From assembly GCF_003994485.1 (NCBI RefSeq), contig NZ_RZNJ01000001.1:809765-873764 (forward strand): a stretch of DNA of 64,000 bases. Direction: 5' to 3'. This DNA is from Arsenicitalea aurantiaca. GTDB taxonomy: Bacteria; Pseudomonadota; Alphaproteobacteria; Rhizobiales; Devosiaceae. The notes beneath the pieces are model-generated. The model saw only the letters and a list, made by a program, of their open reading frames with translations, was not told the DNA's origin and did no database searches. Positions 7,177 to 17,455 of this stretch are shown here, in pieces (position 1 is the stretch's first letter; each line of letters starts with the position of its first letter). The translations under genes and the position numbers were made by a program.

Positions 7177-8883
7177 ATGGCGATAGCCACCGAAGGGACA
7201 AAGCCGATTGCGCTCGACGGAGGCCGGAAGGCCCGCGGCAATCTCACGCGCGCCCGGATCCGCTGGGTGATCGTCGCCATCGTTTTGGGCTTTGCGGTCG
7301 TTGGCGGGCGGCTCGTCCAGCTCGGTTCTGTCGTCAACGACCCCACGATCGAAGGTCAGACCCGCGATGCGATCACCGCCACGCGGCCGGCCATTCTCGA
7401 CCGGAATGGCCTCGAGATGGCCGTCGACATCCGCGTGCCCTCGCTCTTTGCCGAGCCGCGCCGGATCATCGATGTCGATGAGGCGACAGAGGCGCTGATG
7501 ACGGTCATGCCCGACATGAACCGGGAGTGGCTGCGCAATCGGCTGACCGGTGACCGGGGCTTCGTCTGGGTCCGTCGCGAAATCACGCCGGCCCTCAAGG
7601 AGCGCATCCTGCAGCTAGGCATTCCGGGGCTCGATTTCGTCACCGAAAGCAAGCGCTTCTATCCTGGAGGGCACGAAGCCTCCCACGTCCTCGGCGCCGT
7701 CAATATCGACAATCAGGGCATTGCCGGTATCGAGCGTCACATGGATGGGGAATCGGTCGCGCTCCTGCAGGAGCTCGGCATTGCGCGCGGGCGCGAGCTG
7801 GCGCCGGTGGAGCTCTCGATCGACATGCGCGTGCAGCACGTCCTCCACCAGGAGCTGACCGACGCGCTGACGCGCTATCACGCGATCGCGGCCGCCGGCG
7901 TCATCCTCGATGTGCGCACCGGCGAGGTGCTCGCCCTGTCCTCGCTCCCCGATTTCGACCCGAACGTACCGGCGACGGCGCTCGAAAAAGACCGCTTCAA
8001 TCGCATCACCTCGGGCATTTTCGAGCTGGGCTCGACCATGAAGACGGTGACTTTCGCCGGCGCCCTCGATAGCGGTCGGGTCAAGATCACCGATCAGTTC
8101 GATGCCCGGTTCGGCATTCGCTTCGGGCGTTTCACCATCGACGATTTCCACGCCAAGCATCGCGTGCTCGATGCGTCGGAAGTCTACAAATACTCCTCCA
8201 ACATCGGCACGATCCGCATCATGCAGGCCATGGGCAAGGACGAGTTCCGCGCCTTCCTGACCACGCTCGGTTTCGACAAGCGGGTGCCGTTCGAACTGCC
8301 CGAAATGCGCGATCCCGTCGTGCCGGCCACCTTCTCGGAGATCGTCGCGGCCACCGCATCGTTCGGGCACGGCCTCTCGATCAGCCCGCTCCACATGGCG
8401 GTCGCCACCGCCGCCTTCGTCAATGACGGCTTCATGGTGAACCCGACGCTCTACAAGCGCGACCTCGACGCGGCCCGTCAGCTCTACAAACCCGTCATCT
8501 CCCCGGCGACCAGCCAGGAGATCCGCTATCTGATGCGCCTCAACGCGCTCGAGGGCTCGGGCACGCGGATGAACCGGCTCGCCGCCGGGTATCGGCTCGG
8601 CGGCAAGACCGGAACGGCCGAAAAAGTCGTCAACGGACGCTATTCTTCCGACAAGGTGCTGAACGTCTTTTCGTCGGCTTTCCCGCTCGAAGACCCGCGC
8701 TACGCAATCGTCATCCTGATCGACGAACCCGAGGCCGAAAATGCGCAATCGGGCCGTACGGCGGGCTGGAATGCGGGCGAGATGAGCGGCCGCATCGTGC
8801 AGCGCATCGCGCCCATGCTCGGCATCAAGCCCGATTTCAACGAGGGCCTCGACGCCGCGATCGTGCAGGCGGCAATGCGCTGA
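7177..8883 (+). CDS. ftsI: Septal peptidoglycan transpeptidase (penicillin-binding protein 3 / FtsI)
   Basis: A 568-residue monofunctional class B penicillin-binding protein that crosslinks septal peptidoglycan together with FtsW. One transmembrane helix lies near 29-48. The N-terminal pedestal begins at ATRPAILDRNG. The transpeptidase domain has the active-site motif STMK with Ser286 and Lys289, the second motif SSN (YKYSSNIGT), and KTGT (LGGKTGTAEK). Length is normal. It starts six bases after ftsL and is followed by 83 bp before murE, the largest gap in this part of the cluster. Confidence 0.97.
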   Translation: MAIATEGTKPIALDGGRKARGNLTRARIRWVIVAIVLGFAVVGGRLVQLGSVVNDPTIEGQTRDAITATRPAILDRNGLEMAVDIRVPSLFAEPRRIIDVDEATEALMTVMPDMNREWLRNRLTGDRGFVWVRREITPALKERILQLGIPGLDFVTESKRFYPGGHEASHVLGAVNIDNQGIAGIERHMDGESVALLQELGIARGRELAPVELSIDMRVQHVLHQELTDALTRYHAIAAAGVILDVRTGEVLALSSLPDFDPNVPATALEKDRFNRITSGIFELGSTMKTVTFAGALDSGRVKITDQFDARFGIRFGRFTIDDFHAKHRVLDASEVYKYSSNIGTIRIMQAMGKDEFRAFLTTLGFDKRVPFELPEMRDPVVPATFSEIVAATASFGHGLSISPLHMAVATAAFVNDGFMVNPTLYKRDLDAARQLYKPVISPATSQEIRYLMRLNALEGSGTRMNRLAAGYRLGGKTGTAEKVVNGRYSSDKVLNVFSSAFPLEDPRYAIVILIDEPEAENAQSGRTAGWNAGEMSGRIVQRIAPMLGIKPDFNEGLDAAIVQAAMR

Positions 8884-8966
8884 GGCGCCGGGCCGCTGCA
8901 TGGCCGGTTCCGCCGCGCCTGCCGATGCGATAGATTCGGTCGGCACTCAATCGGGATTCGACCGCC

Positions 8967-10406
8967 TTGGCCATTTCACTGTCCGAACTGCTCGCCGGCA
9001 GCACAGCCGCAAGCCTGCCCGAATTGAGCGTTCAGGGTCTCAATGCCGATAGCCGCGCCCTTGGCGCCGGCGAAGCCTTTTTCGCGCTACCCGGATCGTC
9101 GGTCCATGGGGATCGTTTTGCGGCCGACGCGGCGGCGCGCGGGGCGGCCATCATGGTCTCGGACCGCGCGCCGGATAGCGACCCCGGCCTGCCCGTCATT
9201 GTCGTCGACGATGTCCGGGCGGCCTACGCTCGTGCCGCCGCGCGTGCCCATGCGCTGCAGCCATCCGTCGCCGTGGCCGTCACCGGCACCAATGGCAAGA
9301 CGTCCGTCGCCGCCTTCACCCGCCAGATCTGGGAAGCCACCGGCAGGCCGGCGGCGAGCCTCGGCACGCTTGGCGTGGAAACGGCCCAAGGCCTTGTCCC
9401 CGGGGCGCTGACGACCCCGGATTCGCTGACCCTCCATCGTGACCTGCAGGGTCTGGCCTCGCGGGGCATCCAGCATGTTGCGCTCGAGGCCTCGAGCCAC
9501 GGCCTCGACCAGCGCCGTCTCGACGGCATGAGCTTTGAGGCGGTCGCCTTCACCAATCTCAGCCGCGATCATCTCGACTATCACCCCGACATGGCGAGCT
9601 ATCGCAACGCCAAACTGCGCCTTTTCACCGATCTGCTGCGTCCCGGGGGCACGGCCGTCGTCAATCTCGACGATGCCGAGGCTGGTGCCTTTTGTGCGGC
9701 AGCTGAGGCCCGGGGCGCGCGCATTGCCGGCATCGGACGCGAGGGCAGCTTCTTTTCCTTCGAAACCGTCGAGAACGAGGGGTACGGCCAGCGCATCAGC
9801 GGCAGGCTCGCGGGACGTCCCGTCAGCTTCCACCTCCCGCTCACCGGCGCCTTCCAGGTGCACAACGCCCTGACCGCGCTCGCCCTCGCCATGGCGACCG
9901 GGGTTGCCGCCGAGGACGGGCTTGCCGCACTACCGGAGCTCAAGGGCGCCAAGGGGCGGCTCGAACTCGTCGGCCAGCACAACGGCGCCGCCGTCTTCGT
10001 CGACTATTCGCACAAGCCCGTCGCGCTCGAAACGGCGCTCCTGGCCCTCCGGCCCTATGCCAGCGGGCAGCTTCATCTCGTTTTCGGGGCCGGCGGGGAT
10101 CGGGACCGCGGCAAGCGGCCGATGATGGGCGAGGTGGCGGTCCGGCTCGCTGACCGCGTGATCGTGACCGACGACAATCCGCGAACTGAGGACGCCGCAT
10201 CGATCCGCGCGGAAATCCTTGCCGCCGCACCGGGCGCTCGAGAGATCGGTGATCGCCGCGAGGCCATTGGCGCGGCTGTGGCCACCCTTCAGCCCGGTGA
10301 CGTGCTGCTTGTTGCCGGCAAGGGCCATGAGGATTACCAGATCATCGGCACTACCAAGCATCACTTCTCCGACCACGAAGTCGTCGCCGAGGCCATCCGA
10401 TCATGA
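8967..10406 (+). CDS. murE: UDP-MurNAc-L-Ala-D-Glu:meso-diaminopimelate ligase
   Basis: A 479-residue Mur ligase adding the third stem-peptide residue. The P-loop is VTGTNGKTSVA (GTNGKT at 107-112). The central domain has LTTPDSL, ALEASSHGLDQ and NLSRDHLDYH; the C-terminal domain has VDYSHKP, GAGGDRDRGKRPMMG and the DNPR motif that marks specificity for meso-diaminopimelate. An in-frame TAG at 8931 limits the start; no ATG or GTG exists after it, so TTG at 8967 is taken. The ribosome-binding site is weak. It overlaps murF by four bases (ATGA). Confidence 0.96.
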   Translation: MAISLSELLAGSTAASLPELSVQGLNADSRALGAGEAFFALPGSSVHGDRFAADAAARGAAIMVSDRAPDSDPGLPVIVVDDVRAAYARAAARAHALQPSVAVAVTGTNGKTSVAAFTRQIWEATGRPAASLGTLGVETAQGLVPGALTTPDSLTLHRDLQGLASRGIQHVALEASSHGLDQRRLDGMSFEAVAFTNLSRDHLDYHPDMASYRNAKLRLFTDLLRPGGTAVVNLDDAEAGAFCAAAEARGARIAGIGREGSFFSFETVENEGYGQRISGRLAGRPVSFHLPLTGAFQVHNALTALALAMATGVAAEDGLAALPELKGAKGRLELVGQHNGAAVFVDYSHKPVALETALLALRPYASGQLHLVFGAGGDRDRGKRPMMGEVAVRLADRVIVTDDNPRTEDAASIRAEILAAAPGAREIGDRREAIGAAVATLQPGDVLLVAGKGHEDYQIIGTTKHHFSDHEVVAEAIRS

Positions 10407-11803
10407 AAGCGCTCTGGAGCGTCGAGGAAATCCTGTCCGCCACCGGTGGGGAGGCGCGAGGCCTCGATCCGGCAACCCGGATCGGCTCGGTGTCGATCGA
10501 CAGTCGCGATATCGCGCCCGGGGCGCTCTTCGTCGCCATCCAGGGCGACCGGTTCGATGGCCATGACTTCGTTGCCAAGGCACTCGATGCGGGCGCCGCC
10601 GCAGCGCTGGTGTGTCGGAACCGCGCCGATGCGCTCGGCGAGGACGGGCTCATCGTCGTCTCCGATCCGCTCGACGGGCTGCGGGACCTCGGGGAAGCGG
10701 CCCGCGAGCGCAGCCGGGCGCAGATCGTCGCGGTCACCGGCAGCGTGGGCAAGACCACGACCAAGGAAGCGATCCGAACGGTCCTCTCGGCCGCCGGCGA
10801 GACCCACGCATCGATCAAGAGCTTCAACAATCACTGGGGCGTCCCGCTGACCCTTGCGCGGCTTCCCCGCTCGGCGCAATTCGGCGTCTTCGAGATCGGC
10901 ATGAACCATGCCGGCGAGATCGGTCCGCTTTCCGAGATGGTCCGACCGCATGTCGCCGTCATCACCGCCATCGCGCCGGCACATCTGGAAATGCTGGGGT
11001 CGATCGAAGCCATAGCGCGGGCCAAGGCCGAAATCTACTCGGGTCTCGAGCCGGGCGGCACGGCCGTCATCAATGCCGATCACGGCCAGCTCGACATCCT
11101 GCTCAAGGAGGCCGAGGCGGCGGAGGTGGGCTCGGTCATCACCTACGGCTTTTCCGAGCGCGCCGAGTGGCGCATCCTGTCCTGCGAGATCCTCGCGGGC
11201 ACGACCCGCGCCAGCATCGCCCACGCCGGCGATGAGTTCACCCTAACCCTCAACGTGCCCGGCCGGCACATGGCCGCAAACGCGCTGGCCGCGCTCATCG
11301 TCGCCCATCTTTCGGGGGTCGAGCGGCCGGTTGCGCTCGAGGCGCTCGCCGGGTTCAGTGCAGGGGAGGGCCGTGGCGCCGCAAGGCTCCTCGGCAGCGG
11401 CGAGAAGAAGCTCCTTCTCATTGACGAAAGCTACAACGCCAACACCGCGTCCATGCAGGCGGCGATGGATGTGTTTGCGGCGCAGGCCGCCCCCGGCGGG
11501 CGCAAGGTGCTGGTGCTGGGCGACATGCTCGAGCTCGGCGCCGAGGGTCCGGCCATGCATGCCGCGCTCGCCGGGCACGTCCGCGCCACCGGCGCAGAGG
11601 CCGTGTTCCTCGTGGGGCCTGCCATGTCCGCCCTCGCCGAAGCGCTGGGGGAGGCGCATGTCACCCTGCATGTGAGCGGGGTCGACGAGGTGGTGGAGCC
11701 CGTCCTCAACGCCCTTGCATATGGCGATGCAGTTATGATCAAAGGGTCGAACGGGGTAAGGCTGGCGGGCCTGGTGCACGAGATACGCGGCCGATTTTCA
11801 TGA
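10403..11803 (+). CDS. murF: UDP-MurNAc-tripeptide:D-Ala-D-Ala ligase
   Basis: A 466-residue Mur ligase that completes the cytoplasmic UDP-MurNAc-pentapeptide by adding D-Ala-D-Ala. Family motifs: SIDSRDIAPGALFVAI, P-loop VTGSVGKTTTKE (about 111-122), FNNHWGVPLTLAR, FEIGMNHAGEI and, in the C-terminal domain, IDESYNANTASM and VLGDMLELG. ATGA overlap with murE suggests coupled translation. A gap of 35 bp follows before mraY. The partner D-Ala-D-Ala ligase gene is in the same cluster. Confidence 0.97.
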   Translation: MKALWSVEEILSATGGEARGLDPATRIGSVSIDSRDIAPGALFVAIQGDRFDGHDFVAKALDAGAAAALVCRNRADALGEDGLIVVSDPLDGLRDLGEAARERSRAQIVAVTGSVGKTTTKEAIRTVLSAAGETHASIKSFNNHWGVPLTLARLPRSAQFGVFEIGMNHAGEIGPLSEMVRPHVAVITAIAPAHLEMLGSIEAIARAKAEIYSGLEPGGTAVINADHGQLDILLKEAEAAEVGSVITYGFSERAEWRILSCEILAGTTRASIAHAGDEFTLTLNVPGRHMAANALAALIVAHLSGVERPVALEALAGFSAGEGRGAARLLGSGEKKLLLIDESYNANTASMQAAMDVFAAQAAPGGRKVLVLGDMLELGAEGPAMHAALAGHVRATGAEAVFLVGPAMSALAEALGEAHVTLHVSGVDEVVEPVLNALAYGDAVMIKGSNGVRLAGLVHEIRGRFS

Positions 11804-11838
11804 CCGGCCGGGCTGGGCTATTCGAGGACACGTAACTT

Positions 11839-12924
11839 ATGCTCTATTTCCTTGGCCAGCTGGGCGACACGCTCACGGCCTTTAACGTGTTCCGCTACAC
11901 AACATTCCGAACCGCCGGCGCCGTCGTCACGGCGCTTTTCTTCGTGCTCGTCTTCGGGCCGGGGATCATCAGCCTGCTGCGCGTCAAGCAGGGCCGTGGC
12001 CAGCCGATCCGCGAAGACGGCCCGCAGGGTCACCTTCTGACCAAGAAGGGCACGCCCACCATGGGCGGTATCATGATCCTTGCAGGTGCGGTCATCTCGA
12101 CGCTCCTCTGGTCCAATCTGGGCAATGGCTATGTCTGGGTGGTGCTCGCGGTCACGGTGAGCTTCGGCGCCATCGGGCTCTATGACGACTATCTCAAGGT
12201 CAAGCGCATGTCGCACAAGGGCTTCGGGGGGCGGCAGCGGCTCGCGCTCGAGGCGATCATCGCGGCCATGGCCTGCTACGCCATTTCGGTGATGTCTGAT
12301 CCGGCGATCGCCACCTCGCTGCTTTTCCCCTTCGTGAAGGGGCTCGCGCTCGATCTCGGCATATTCTTCGTCATTTTCGGCGCGTTCGTCATCGTCGCGG
12401 CCGGCAATTCGGTGAACCTCACCGATGGGCTGGACGGGCTCGCCATCGTGCCGGTGATGATCGCTGCGGGCTGTTTCGGGCTCATCGCCTATCTCGTCGG
12501 CAACCAGACGTTTGCGGACTATCTCTTCATCAATTTCGTTCCCGGCACGGGCGAACTCGCCGTCGTCTGCGGGGCGCTGATCGGCGCCGGGCTCGGCTTT
12601 CTCTGGTTCAATGCGCCCCCGGCGCAGATCTTCATGGGCGATACCGGTTCCCTCGCGCTCGGCGGCGGGCTCGGCGCCATTGCCGTCGCCACCAAGCACG
12701 AGATCGTCCTTGCGATCATCGGCGGGCTCTTCGTGCTCGAGACCGTCTCGGTCATCGTGCAGGTCGTCTCGTTCCGCCTGACCGGCAAGCGGGTCTTCAA
12801 GATGGCGCCCATCCACCATCATTTCGAGCACATGGGCTGGACCGAGAGTCAGGTCGTCATCCGCTTCTGGATCATCGCCTTCGTTCTCGCCCTTATCGGG
12901 CTCAGCTCGCTGAAGTTGCGCTGA
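11839..12924 (+). CDS. mraY: Phospho-MurNAc-pentapeptide translocase
   Basis: A 361-residue integral membrane enzyme with about ten transmembrane helices. It moves phospho-MurNAc-pentapeptide onto undecaprenyl phosphate to make lipid I. Active-site landmarks: GTPTMGG, the Asp pair in [36 protein letters not shown], and the HHH cluster in [12 protein letters not shown]. Length is standard. It is the last gene before a break in the cluster: the next two genes are on the other strand, three bases after its stop, where murD would be expected. Confidence 0.98.
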   Translation: MLYFLGQLGDTLTAFNVFRYTTFRTAGAVVTALFFVLVFGPGIISLLRVKQGRGQPIREDGPQGHLLTKKGTPTMGGIMILAGAVISTLLWSNLGNGYVWVVLAVTVSFGAIGLYDDYLKVKRMSHKGFGGRQRLALEAIIAAMACYAISVMSDPAIATSLLFPFVKGLALDLGIFFVIFGAFVIVAAGNSVNLTDGLDGLAIVPVMIAAGCFGLIAYLVGNQTFADYLFINFVPGTGELAVVCGALIGAGLGFLWFNAPPAQIFMGDTGSLALGGGLGAIAVATKHEIVLAIIGGLFVLETVSVIVQVVSFRLTGKRVFKMAPIHHHFEHMGWTESQVVIRFWIIAFVLALIGLSSLKLR

Positions 12925-12927
12925 CCC

Positions 12928-13335
12928 TCAGGGCAGGGTCGGCACGCCCGCAGCTTCAGCCGCAGCTCTCAGCTGCCGGTCGAGCGTCGCGAGCGGCAGG
13001 CGGCGTCGCTGCGCAAGCTCGAGGTAAGCCGCATCGTAAACGGTGAGACCGTGCCGGTCGGCAAGATCGAGCGTTGCGCTCCAGGCGTGTTTGTCGGTTT
13101 CGAGGTCGATGGTCACGGGCAGCCGCATGAGCTCATCGAGCGCCAGCGATCGGGCCGCCAGAGACATGCGCTTCCGCCGGCACGCGGAGAGCAGGCTATT
13201 GGCAACTTCGAGGTGCCAAAGTGCGGGAACGATCGCTCCGCCAATGGCCACGTCTCGCAGCACTGCATCGATCTCGGCCGTCGCCTCGTCCTCGAACTGC
13301 CAGGCTACGGCGATCGAGGCGTCAGCGACGATCAA
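12928..13335 (-). CDS. vapC: VapC-type PIN-domain toxin
   Basis: A 135-residue PIN-domain ribonuclease. The acidic metal-binding residues are in place: Asp5 (MIVADAS), Glu43 (LWHLEVANSL), Asp101 (VYDAAYLELA) and Asp119 (TLDRQL). VapC toxins cleave tRNA or rRNA and are held inactive by the antitoxin, here encoded immediately upstream with an ATGA overlap. The gene converges on mraY with three bases between stops. The pair occupies the site between mraY and ftsW where murD usually lies, suggesting acquisition. The RNA target cannot be predicted. Confidence 0.9.
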   Translation of the reverse strand: MIVADASIAVAWQFEDEATAEIDAVLRDVAIGGAIVPALWHLEVANSLLSACRRKRMSLAARSLALDELMRLPVTIDLETDKHAWSATLDLADRHGLTVYDAAYLELAQRRRLPLATLDRQLRAAAEAAGVPTLP

Positions 13336-13583
13336 TATCGCCTACCCTCGTCGATCAACTCTCTGATTGTGATGCCGCCCAGAGTTTGTCCCTTCCGCCT
13401 GGCGATCATCCGCGCGGCCGCAGACTTGGCAGCTTCGGGATCGTAGCTAGGCGGATCCGCTCGATCTACAATTTCAGCGACGAGCTTTCCGTCGCGGGTC
13501 AGCTCCACCTTCTCGCCGCGCCCCAGGCGCGCCACAAGGGCGGAAAGCATGTCGTCGTCAGAAATCTCGATGCGCTCGTTCAT
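13332..13583 (-). CDS. Antitoxin partner of VapC (Phd/YefM-like)
   Basis: An 83-residue small acidic/basic protein, translated from the ATG at 13583 with a GGAGG-like ribosome-binding site. Its N-terminal half (EKVELTRDGKLVAEIVDR) resembles the DNA-binding fold of Phd/YefM antitoxins, with the typical 'VELTRDGKxVA' hairpin. The C-terminal half (ARRKGQTLGGITIRELIDEGRRY) should wrap the toxin. It overlaps the toxin gene by four bases. Such antitoxins repress their own operon; the 160 bp between it and ftsW would hold that promoter. Confidence 0.82.
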   Translation of the reverse strand: MNERIEISDDDMLSALVARLGRGEKVELTRDGKLVAEIVDRADPPSYDPEAAKSAAARMIARRKGQTLGGITIRELIDEGRRY

Positions 13584-13747
13584 GTTAACCTCCGCCCGGT
13601 CCTGTTTAAGATAGGCCGGCAGGGTTGGGCACACAAGTTTGCCGCCCTCCCAAAATGCCATTGGCGGTTGCGATTTGCTAACCATCGCCGGCCTAGGATG
13701 CCCCATCCTCACCAGATGGAGACCGGCCCACGGGCCGGCGCTGCGCC

Positions 13748-14908
13748 ATGTTCTCACGGGAAAGAAAGACACGTCTCGCCGAATGGTGGTGGACGGTCGA
13801 CCGCCAGCTGCTTGGTGCGCTGGTCCTGCTGATGATCGCCGGCGTCGTGCTGAGTTTCGCGGCAAGCCCCCCCGTGGCCGAGCGGCTCGGCCTCAGCCCC
13901 TATCACTTCATCATCCGTCACAGCCTCTTCGTGCCGCCGGCGATCGCCGTCATGGTCCTGGCCTCGCTGATGAGCCAGCGGCAGGCGCGCTGGGCGGCGC
14001 TCGTCATGCTCTGCGGCAGCGTGGTGCTGCTCTGGGCCACGCTGCGCTTCGGCGTCGAGGTCAAGGGCGCGCGGCGCTGGATCTCGGCCTTCGGCCAGTC
14101 CGTCCAGCCCTCCGAGTTCGTGAAGCCGGCCTATGCCATTATCGGCGCGTGGCTCTTTTCGGAGAGCATGAAGCGGCCCGAAATGCCTGCGCGGACCATT
14201 GCCACCGTGCTGCTCGGGGTCATCATCGCCGCGCTGTTGCTGCAGCCCGATATCGGGCAGACGGCGCTGGTCTTCGCCACCTGGGCGGTGCTGCTCTTCC
14301 TCTCGGGCATTTCCTGGGTCATCATCTTCGGGCTTGCCGGCGCAGCGGTCGCCATGCTCTTTGGCGCCTACATGTTCTTTCCTCACTTCGCGCGCCGTAT
14401 CGATACCTTCATCAACCCCGATGGCGGCGGGAATACCTATCAGGTCGATCGCGCGCTCCAGTCGCTTCTCGAGGGCGGCTGGTTCGGGCGCGGCCCGGGT
14501 GAATCGATCGCCAAGAAGCTGATCCCCGACGCCCATGCCGACTATGTGTTCTCGGCAGCGGCCGGCGAATTCGGCATTCTCTTCTGCCTCGTCCTCGTCG
14601 GGCTCATCGCCTTCATCGTCGTGCGGGCGCTCCTTGCTGCGCAGCGCCAGTCGAACCTTTTCGCGCGCCTTGCGGCCTCCACCATCGCGATCCAGTTCGC
14701 CATGCAGTGCGGCATCAATCTTGCGGTGAACCTCAACCTCATCCCGCCCAAGGGCATGACGCTGCCCTTCGTCTCCTATGGCGGCACGTCCATGCTCGCC
14801 ATCGCCTTCGGCATGGGGCTGATGCTCGCCCTGACCCGCGAAAAGCCGCAGGAGCGCATCGCCACCGGCCTGCCCCTCTACCGCACAGCACTGGCGCCTG
14901 CCGAATGA
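13748..14908 (+). CDS. ftsW: Septal peptidoglycan glycosyltransferase FtsW
   Basis: A 386-residue SEDS-family membrane protein with about ten transmembrane helices. It polymerises lipid II at the septum with FtsI. Signatures: FGQSVQPSEFVKPAYAI near the catalytic loop, GLAGAAVAML, FGRGPGESIAKKLIPDAHADYVFS and, at the end, NLIPPKGMTLPFVSYGGTSM. It resumes the plus-strand cluster after the VapBC insertion and must have its own promoter or depend on one in 13584-13747. ATGA overlap with murG. Confidence 0.97.
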   Translation: MFSRERKTRLAEWWWTVDRQLLGALVLLMIAGVVLSFAASPPVAERLGLSPYHFIIRHSLFVPPAIAVMVLASLMSQRQARWAALVMLCGSVVLLWATLRFGVEVKGARRWISAFGQSVQPSEFVKPAYAIIGAWLFSESMKRPEMPARTIATVLLGVIIAALLLQPDIGQTALVFATWAVLLFLSGISWVIIFGLAGAAVAMLFGAYMFFPHFARRIDTFINPDGGGNTYQVDRALQSLLEGGWFGRGPGESIAKKLIPDAHADYVFSAAAGEFGILFCLVLVGLIAFIVVRALLAAQRQSNLFARLAASTIAIQFAMQCGINLAVNLNLIPPKGMTLPFVSYGGTSMLAIAFGMGLMLALTREKPQERIATGLPLYRTALAPAE

Positions 14909-16011
14909 GCACCTTCGTCCTCATGGCCGGCGGCACGGGCGGCCATCTCTTCCCCGCCATGGCGCTTGCGCAGGAGCTGCGGCGCCGCGGCCATCTCATC
15001 CACCTGATGACCGACCATCGCGTCGCAAGCTATGGCGAGGATTTTCCGGCCGAGGAAATCCATGTCGTCCCGGCCGCGACGCCCTCGATCCGCAATCCGA
15101 TCAAGTTCACCATCGCCGGCTTCAAGATCCTCTATGGCATCTTCGTTGCGGGCGGTAAGCTCAGCCGCGTCACCGCGGACGCCGTAATCGGGTTCGGCGG
15201 GTATCCGACCTTTCCGCCCTTCCTCGCCGCGCGGCTCCTGCGCGTGCCGGGCATCCTGCACGAACAGAATGCCGTGCTCGGCCGCGCCAACAAGGCGCTC
15301 GCCCGCTTCGCCCAGATCCTGGCGCTGAGCTTTGCCGATACGCTGCGCGCCGAACCCTTTGCCGACAAGACCCTCGTCGTCGGCAATCCGGTGCGCGACC
15401 GGGTGCGGGCGGTAACCGGCATTCCCTATCCGGCCATCGAGCCGGAGGGGCCGATCCGCGTTCTCGTCTTCGGGGGAAGCCAGGGCGCCAGCGCGTTCGC
15501 CGATCTCGTGCCCGCCGCCATCGCCACCCTCCCGCCCGAGCTGCGCTCGCGGCTCGAGGTGACCCAGCAATGCCGGCGGGAGGATCTCGACCGGGTCGCC
15601 GAGGCCTACCGGCTTGCCAAGGTCAACGTCGAAATATCGACCTTCTTCGGGGATCTCCCGGAGCGGATGGCGGCGAGCCATCTGGTTATCGCACGCTCGG
15701 GGGCCTCGACCATCGCCGAGCTCTGCGTGGTCGGCCGGCCGGCCATCCTCATCCCGCTGCCAGGCGCCCTCGATGCCGATCAGAAGAACAATGCGCTCTT
15801 CCTCGACCGGGCAGGGGGCGGGTGGATCGCCGAGCAGGCCACGCTTTCGCCGCTTTCGCTTGGCACTCGGCTGGCCTCACTTTTCGGTGAGCCGGAGTCG
15901 CTGGTGAAGGCCGCTGCGGCAGCGCGGGCGCAGGGCCAGCCCGAGGCCGTCGAGCGCCTCGCCGATGCGGCGGAGGCCCTCGCCAACAAGAAGACTTCCG
16001 GCAACAAATAA
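14905..16011 (+). CDS. murG: Lipid II synthase, UDP-GlcNAc transferase MurG
   Basis: A 368-residue peripheral GT28 glycosyltransferase that adds GlcNAc to lipid I on the cytoplasmic membrane face. N-terminal motif [16 protein letters not shown], middle [13 protein letters not shown] and [15 protein letters not shown]-terminal [16 protein letters not shown] and [16 protein letters not shown] with [14 protein letters not shown] for UDP-GlcNAc binding. Start at 14905 gives the four-base overlap with ftsW. It is followed by 16 bp containing AGAAAGAGAG before murC. Confidence 0.97.
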   Translation: MSTFVLMAGGTGGHLFPAMALAQELRRRGHLIHLMTDHRVASYGEDFPAEEIHVVPAATPSIRNPIKFTIAGFKILYGIFVAGGKLSRVTADAVIGFGGYPTFPPFLAARLLRVPGILHEQNAVLGRANKALARFAQILALSFADTLRAEPFADKTLVVGNPVRDRVRAVTGIPYPAIEPEGPIRVLVFGGSQGASAFADLVPAAIATLPPELRSRLEVTQQCRREDLDRVAEAYRLAKVNVEISTFFGDLPERMAASHLVIARSGASTIAELCVVGRPAILIPLPGALDADQKNNALFLDRAGGGWIAEQATLSPLSLGTRLASLFGEPESLVKAAAAARAQGQPEAVERLADAAEALANKKTSGNK

Positions 16012-16027
16012 AAGAAAGAGAGCGCCC

Positions 16028-17455
16028 ATGAAGATGCCGCGCGACATAGGGCCGGTGCATTTCATCGGCATTGGCGGGATCGGGATGAGCGGCATTGCCG
16101 AGATCCTGCACGACCAGGGCTACAAGGTGCGCGGATCCGACAGCGCCAACAGCCCCAATGTCCAGCGCCTGCGCGAGATGGGCATTCCGGTCGAGATTGG
16201 TCAGAGCGCCGAAAATCTGAAGGACGCGGCCGTCGTCGTCGTCTCCTCGGCCATCCGCAAGGACAACCCCGAACTGATGGCCGCGCGCGCCAGCGCACTG
16301 CCGGTCGTGCGGCGGGCCGAGATGCTCGCCGAGATCATGCGCTTCAAGAACGCGATCGCCATCGGCGGCACGCACGGCAAGACGACGACCACCACCATGG
16401 TTGCGGCGCTGCTGGATGCCGGCAGGCTCGATCCCACCGTCATCAATGGCGGCATCATCAACGCCTATGGCACCAATGCGCGGCTGGGCGAGGGCGATTG
16501 GATGGTCGTCGAGGCCGATGAGAGCGACGGTACCTTCGTCAAGCTGCCGGCCGACGTCGCGGTGGTCACCAATGTCGATCCCGAGCATCTGGACCACTAC
16601 CGCGATTTCGCCGGGGTCAAGAAGGCGTTCTTGAACTTCGTCGAGAACGTGCCGTTCTACGGCTTTGCCGTCATGTGCCTCGACCACCCCGAGGTCCAGG
16701 CGCTGGTCGGGGAAATCCGCGACCGCCGCGTCATCACCTACGGGCAGAACCCGCAGGCGGACGTGCGCCTCGTCGACCTCGAGATCGCCGACGGGATCAG
16801 CCGGTTCTCGGTCGAGATCCGCGATCGCATCCGGCTCACGCAGCTGCGCATCGACGGGCTCGAGCTGCCCATGCCCGGGGAGCACAATGCGCTCAACGCC
16901 GTCGCCGCGATCGCCGTCGCCGACCAGCTGCATGTGCCTGCCGAGGCCATCCGCAAGGGCCTGAAGAATTTCTCAGGCGTCAAGCGCCGCTTCACCCGCA
17001 CCGGCGTCGTCGGCGGTGTGACCGTCATCGATGATTACGGCCACCATCCGGTCGAGATCGCATCTGTCCTTCGGGCCGCACGGCAATCGGCGCGCCGCGA
17101 CGTGATCGCCGTCGTCCAGCCTCACCGCTACAGCCGGCTCAAGGATCTCTTCGACGATTTTGCCACCTGCTTTTACGATGCCGATACCGTCATCGTCGCT
17201 CCGGTCTACGCGGCCGGCGAAGCGCCGATAGAAGGGGTCACCCATGAAGAGCTCGTCGCGCGCATCCGCGCCCGCGGGCATCGGGATGCGCGGGTCATCG
17301 ACCGCGCCGAAGCCCTGGCGCCGCTGCTCGCGAGCCGGGTGGCCGAGGGCGACTACGTCGTCTGCCTCGGGGCCGGCAACATCACCCAATGGGCCGCCGC
17401 GCTCCCCGGCGAGCTCGGCGCGTTGATCGGCGAAGAGCCTGAGGCGGCGGCATGA
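16028..17455 (+). CDS. murC: UDP-N-acetylmuramate:L-alanine ligase
   Basis: A 475-residue Mur ligase adding the first stem residue. N-terminal Rossmann-like motif [18 protein letters not shown]-loop [34 protein letters not shown], and C-terminal [11 protein letters not shown] and [15 protein letters not shown]. The ATG at 16028 is preferred to the earlier in-frame codon at 15965, which would overlap murG by 47 bases, and it follows an A/G-rich ribosome-binding site. ATGA overlap with murB. Confidence 0.97.
   Translation: MKMPRDIGPVHFIGIGGIGMSGIAEILHDQGYKVRGSDSANSPNVQRLREMGIPVEIGQSAENLKDAAVVVVSSAIRKDNPELMAARASALPVVRRAEMLAEIMRFKNAIAIGGTHGKTTTTTMVAALLDAGRLDPTVINGGIINAYGTNARLGEGDWMVVEADESDGTFVKLPADVAVVTNVDPEHLDHYRDFAGVKKAFLNFVENVPFYGFAVMCLDHPEVQALVGEIRDRRVITYGQNPQADVRLVDLEIADGISRFSVEIRDRIRLTQLRIDGLELPMPGEHNALNAVAAIAVADQLHVPAEAIRKGLKNFSGVKRRFTRTGVVGGVTVIDDYGHHPVEIASVLRAARQSARRDVIAVVQPHRYSRLKDLFDDFATCFYDADTVIVAPVYAAGEAPIEGVTHEELVARIRARGHRDARVIDRAEALAPLLASRVAEGDYVVCLGAGNITQWAAALPGELGALIGEEPEAAA

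Noticed and set aside
13584-13747. Possible murD remnant between the antitoxin and ftsW
   Set aside because: Translated by eye in all frames, no Mur ligase motif was seen; 164 bp hold only promoter-like sequence.
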